In this document: piece by piece, positions 4,687-5,945 of the stretch
Layout of the letters: every line of letters begins with the position of its first letter
How positions within the stretch are numbered: the stretch's first letter is position 1
Origin: Candidatus Nanopelagicaceae bacterium
Lineage (GTDB): Bacteria; Actinomycetota; Actinomycetes; Nanopelagicales; Nanopelagicaceae
DNA: 5,945 nucleotides
Direction of reading: 5' to 3'
NCBI GenBank assembly: GCA_947478965.1
Contig: CANJXW010000041.1
Location: forward strand, 1-5,945
Notes under the pieces: generated by a model
Databases searched by the model: none
Told to the model about the DNA's origin: nothing
What the model saw: the letters and a program-made list of their open reading frames with translations, nothing else
Position numbers and translations under genes: made by a program

Positions 4687-5945
4687 ATGTTTAAGAATTC
4701 AGCTGAAATTTTTGCCTTTATTAAGAAGGAAGATGTCAAGCTTATTGATGTCCGCTTTACCGATCTGCCAGGAATCCAACATCACTTCAACGTTCCCGTT
4801 GAATCTTTCGACGAAGCAGTCTTCACCGATGGCTTGATGTTTGATGGTTCTTCTATTCGTGGTTTCCAATCGATCCACGAATCAGATATGAAGCTTCTAC
4901 CAGTTCCTGAATCAGCTTTCATTGATCCCTTCCGTACTGAAAAAACACTTGTCATTATCTTCTCTGTTCACAATCCAGTAGATAACACCGCATATTCACG
5001 TGATCCACGTGGAGTCGTTGCTAAAGCTGTTGAGTACATGCGTTCACTCGGTTTTGCAGATACTGCTTTCTTTGCACCTGAAGCAGAGTTCTACGTCTTC
5101 GATAGCGTCCGATTTAAAACTGGTATCAACGAATCAACTTATGAAATCCAATCATATGAAGGCGCATGGAACACCGGCGTTGAATATGATGCAGATGGAA
5201 CACCTAACCGCGGATACCGCACGCGCGTTAAGGGAGGATATTTCCCAGTCTCACCAACAGATCAATTTGCTGATCTTCGCGATGAGATGGTTATGGAGCT
5301 CGGTCGCTCAGGACTTCTCGTTGAGCGCTCACACCACGAAGTTGGTACAGCAGGTCAAATGGAGATCAACTACCGCTTCACAGATATTTTGCATGCAGGC
5401 GATGATGTAATGAAATTCAAATACATCATCCGCAACGTTGCATGGGAAGGTGGCAAGACTGCGACCTTTATGCCAAAGCCACTCTTCGGTGACAATGGTT
5501 CCGGTATGCACGTCCACCAATCACTTTGGAAAGATGGAAAGCCACTCTTCTTCGGTGATGGCTATGGCGATCTTTCAGATATGGCTCGTTGGTATGTTGG
5601 TGGTCTTCTCAAGCACGCTCCATCACTTCTCGCATTTACAAACCCAACGGTTAACTCATATCGTCGCCTTGTTCCAGGTTATGAAGCTCCCGTAAACCTT
5701 GTTTACTCAGCTCGTAACCGCTCTGCATGTATCCGTATCCCAATTACAGGATCTAATCCAAAGGCTAAGCGCATCGAATTCCGTTGCCCAGATCCATCAT
5801 CGAACCCATACCTCGCATTTGCTGCGATGTTGATGGCTGGCCTTGATGGAATCGTCAACAAGATCGAGCCACCTGCACCAGTAGATAAAGATCTCTACGA
5901 ATTAGATGGCGATGAAGCTGCAGCTATTGCTCAGGTTCCAGGATC
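4687..5945 (+). CDS. glnA: Glutamine synthetase type I (GSI-beta), C-terminus cut by window edge
   Basis: 419 codons are visible of an expected ~474. The enzyme makes glutamine from glutamate, ammonium and ATP as a cytosolic dodecamer. Active-site elements are all present: FDGSS with Asp53 and Ser56 (52-56), metal ligands Glu132/Glu134 (PEAEF), Glu218 and Glu226 ([13 protein letters not shown], 216-228), Asn270 and His275 (NGSGMHVHQ), Arg327 and the Glu333 flap ([10 protein letters not shown]), Arg345, Glu364 and Arg366 ([13 protein letters not shown]). The extra segment around 140-175 and the adenylylation-type tyrosine Tyr404 mark the beta subtype that GlnE modifies in actinobacteria. However, the residues after LYEL are Asp-Gly instead of the usual Pro-Pro. 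The ATG at 4687 is set by GAGGAG. Transcription is probably nitrogen-controlled through the phased GTAAC boxes upstream. Third positions look AT-leaning with a narrow codon set, as expected for strong expression. Confidence 0.98.
   Translation, partial: MFKNSAEIFAFIKKEDVKLIDVRFTDLPGIQHHFNVPVESFDEAVFTDGLMFDGSSIRGFQSIHESDMKLLPVPESAFIDPFRTEKTLVIIFSVHNPVDNTAYSRDPRGVVAKAVEYMRSLGFADTAFFAPEAEFYVFDSVRFKTGINESTYEIQSYEGAWNTGVEYDADGTPNRGYRTRVKGGYFPVSPTDQFADLRDEMVMELGRSGLLVERSHHEVGTAGQMEINYRFTDILHAGDDVMKFKYIIRNVAWEGGKTATFMPKPLFGDNGSGMHVHQSLWKDGKPLFFGDGYGDLSDMARWYVGGLLKHAPSLLAFTNPTVNSYRRLVPGYEAPVNLVYSARNRSACIRIPITGSNPKAKRIEFRCPDPSSNPYLAFAAMLMAGLDGIVNKIEPPAPVDKDLYELDGDEAAAIAQVPG

Noticed and set aside
5000..5410. 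Plus-strand 136-residue open frame inside glnA in another phase
   Set aside because: A shadow of the glnA codon pattern; every active-site residue of glutamine synthetase is encoded in the other frame.

Overview
The window holds six protein genes. The base composition is close to balanced, and the gene order oxidoreductase < | > lipB > lipA > acyltransferase > DUF4191 | < RDD | > glnA is characteristic of Actinomycetota: lipB, lipA, a DUF4191 protein, an RDD protein and glnA are consecutive in Mycobacterium and Streptomyces (recalled, not searched). Compact spacing, GC content lower than most actinobacteria, and several starts without a Shine-Dalgarno sequence suggest a streamlined, probably aquatic lineage such as the freshwater Nanopelagicales (acI). 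The lineage is an inference; the phylum is well supported.

Layout. Positions 1-1084 (minus) carry most of an FAD-dependent amine-oxidase/protoporphyrinogen-oxidase-like enzyme, cut at its C-terminus by the window edge. A 49-bp divergent region separates it from a plus-strand cluster: lipB (1134-1778), lipA (1775-2719) and a PlsC-type acyltransferase (2712-3410), each overlapping the next by a few bases, followed 4 bp later by a DUF4191 membrane protein (3415-4098). A small RDD membrane protein (4113-4484, minus) converges on it. A 202-bp regulatory region then leads to glnA (4687 to the right edge, plus), encoding type I-beta glutamine synthetase and lacking roughly its last 55 codons. No stretch longer than about 200 bp lacks a gene, and no RNA genes, mobile elements, CRISPR arrays or long repeats were seen.

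How the genes work together. LipB transfers octanoate from acyl-ACP to the E2/GcvH lipoyl domains and LipA inserts the two sulfurs, making protein-bound lipoate de novo. The acyltransferase uses activated acyl chains for phospholipid synthesis, so the cluster draws on the fatty-acid pool at two points. GlnA is the ammonium-assimilation enzyme and appears to have its own nitrogen-responsive control region.

No unmistakable new system is present; this is mostly core metabolism. The points worth a second look are: a recurring TANNNT hexamer 6-7 nt before start codons that lack Shine-Dalgarno sequences (lipB, DUF4191 gene, RDD gene), suggesting leaderless mRNAs; two inverted TAGGCT hexamers that could form a compact bidirectional promoter between the oxidoreductase and lipB; a GlnR-like 11-bp-phased repeat upstream of glnA; and an altered sequence just after the adenylylation tyrosine of GlnA.
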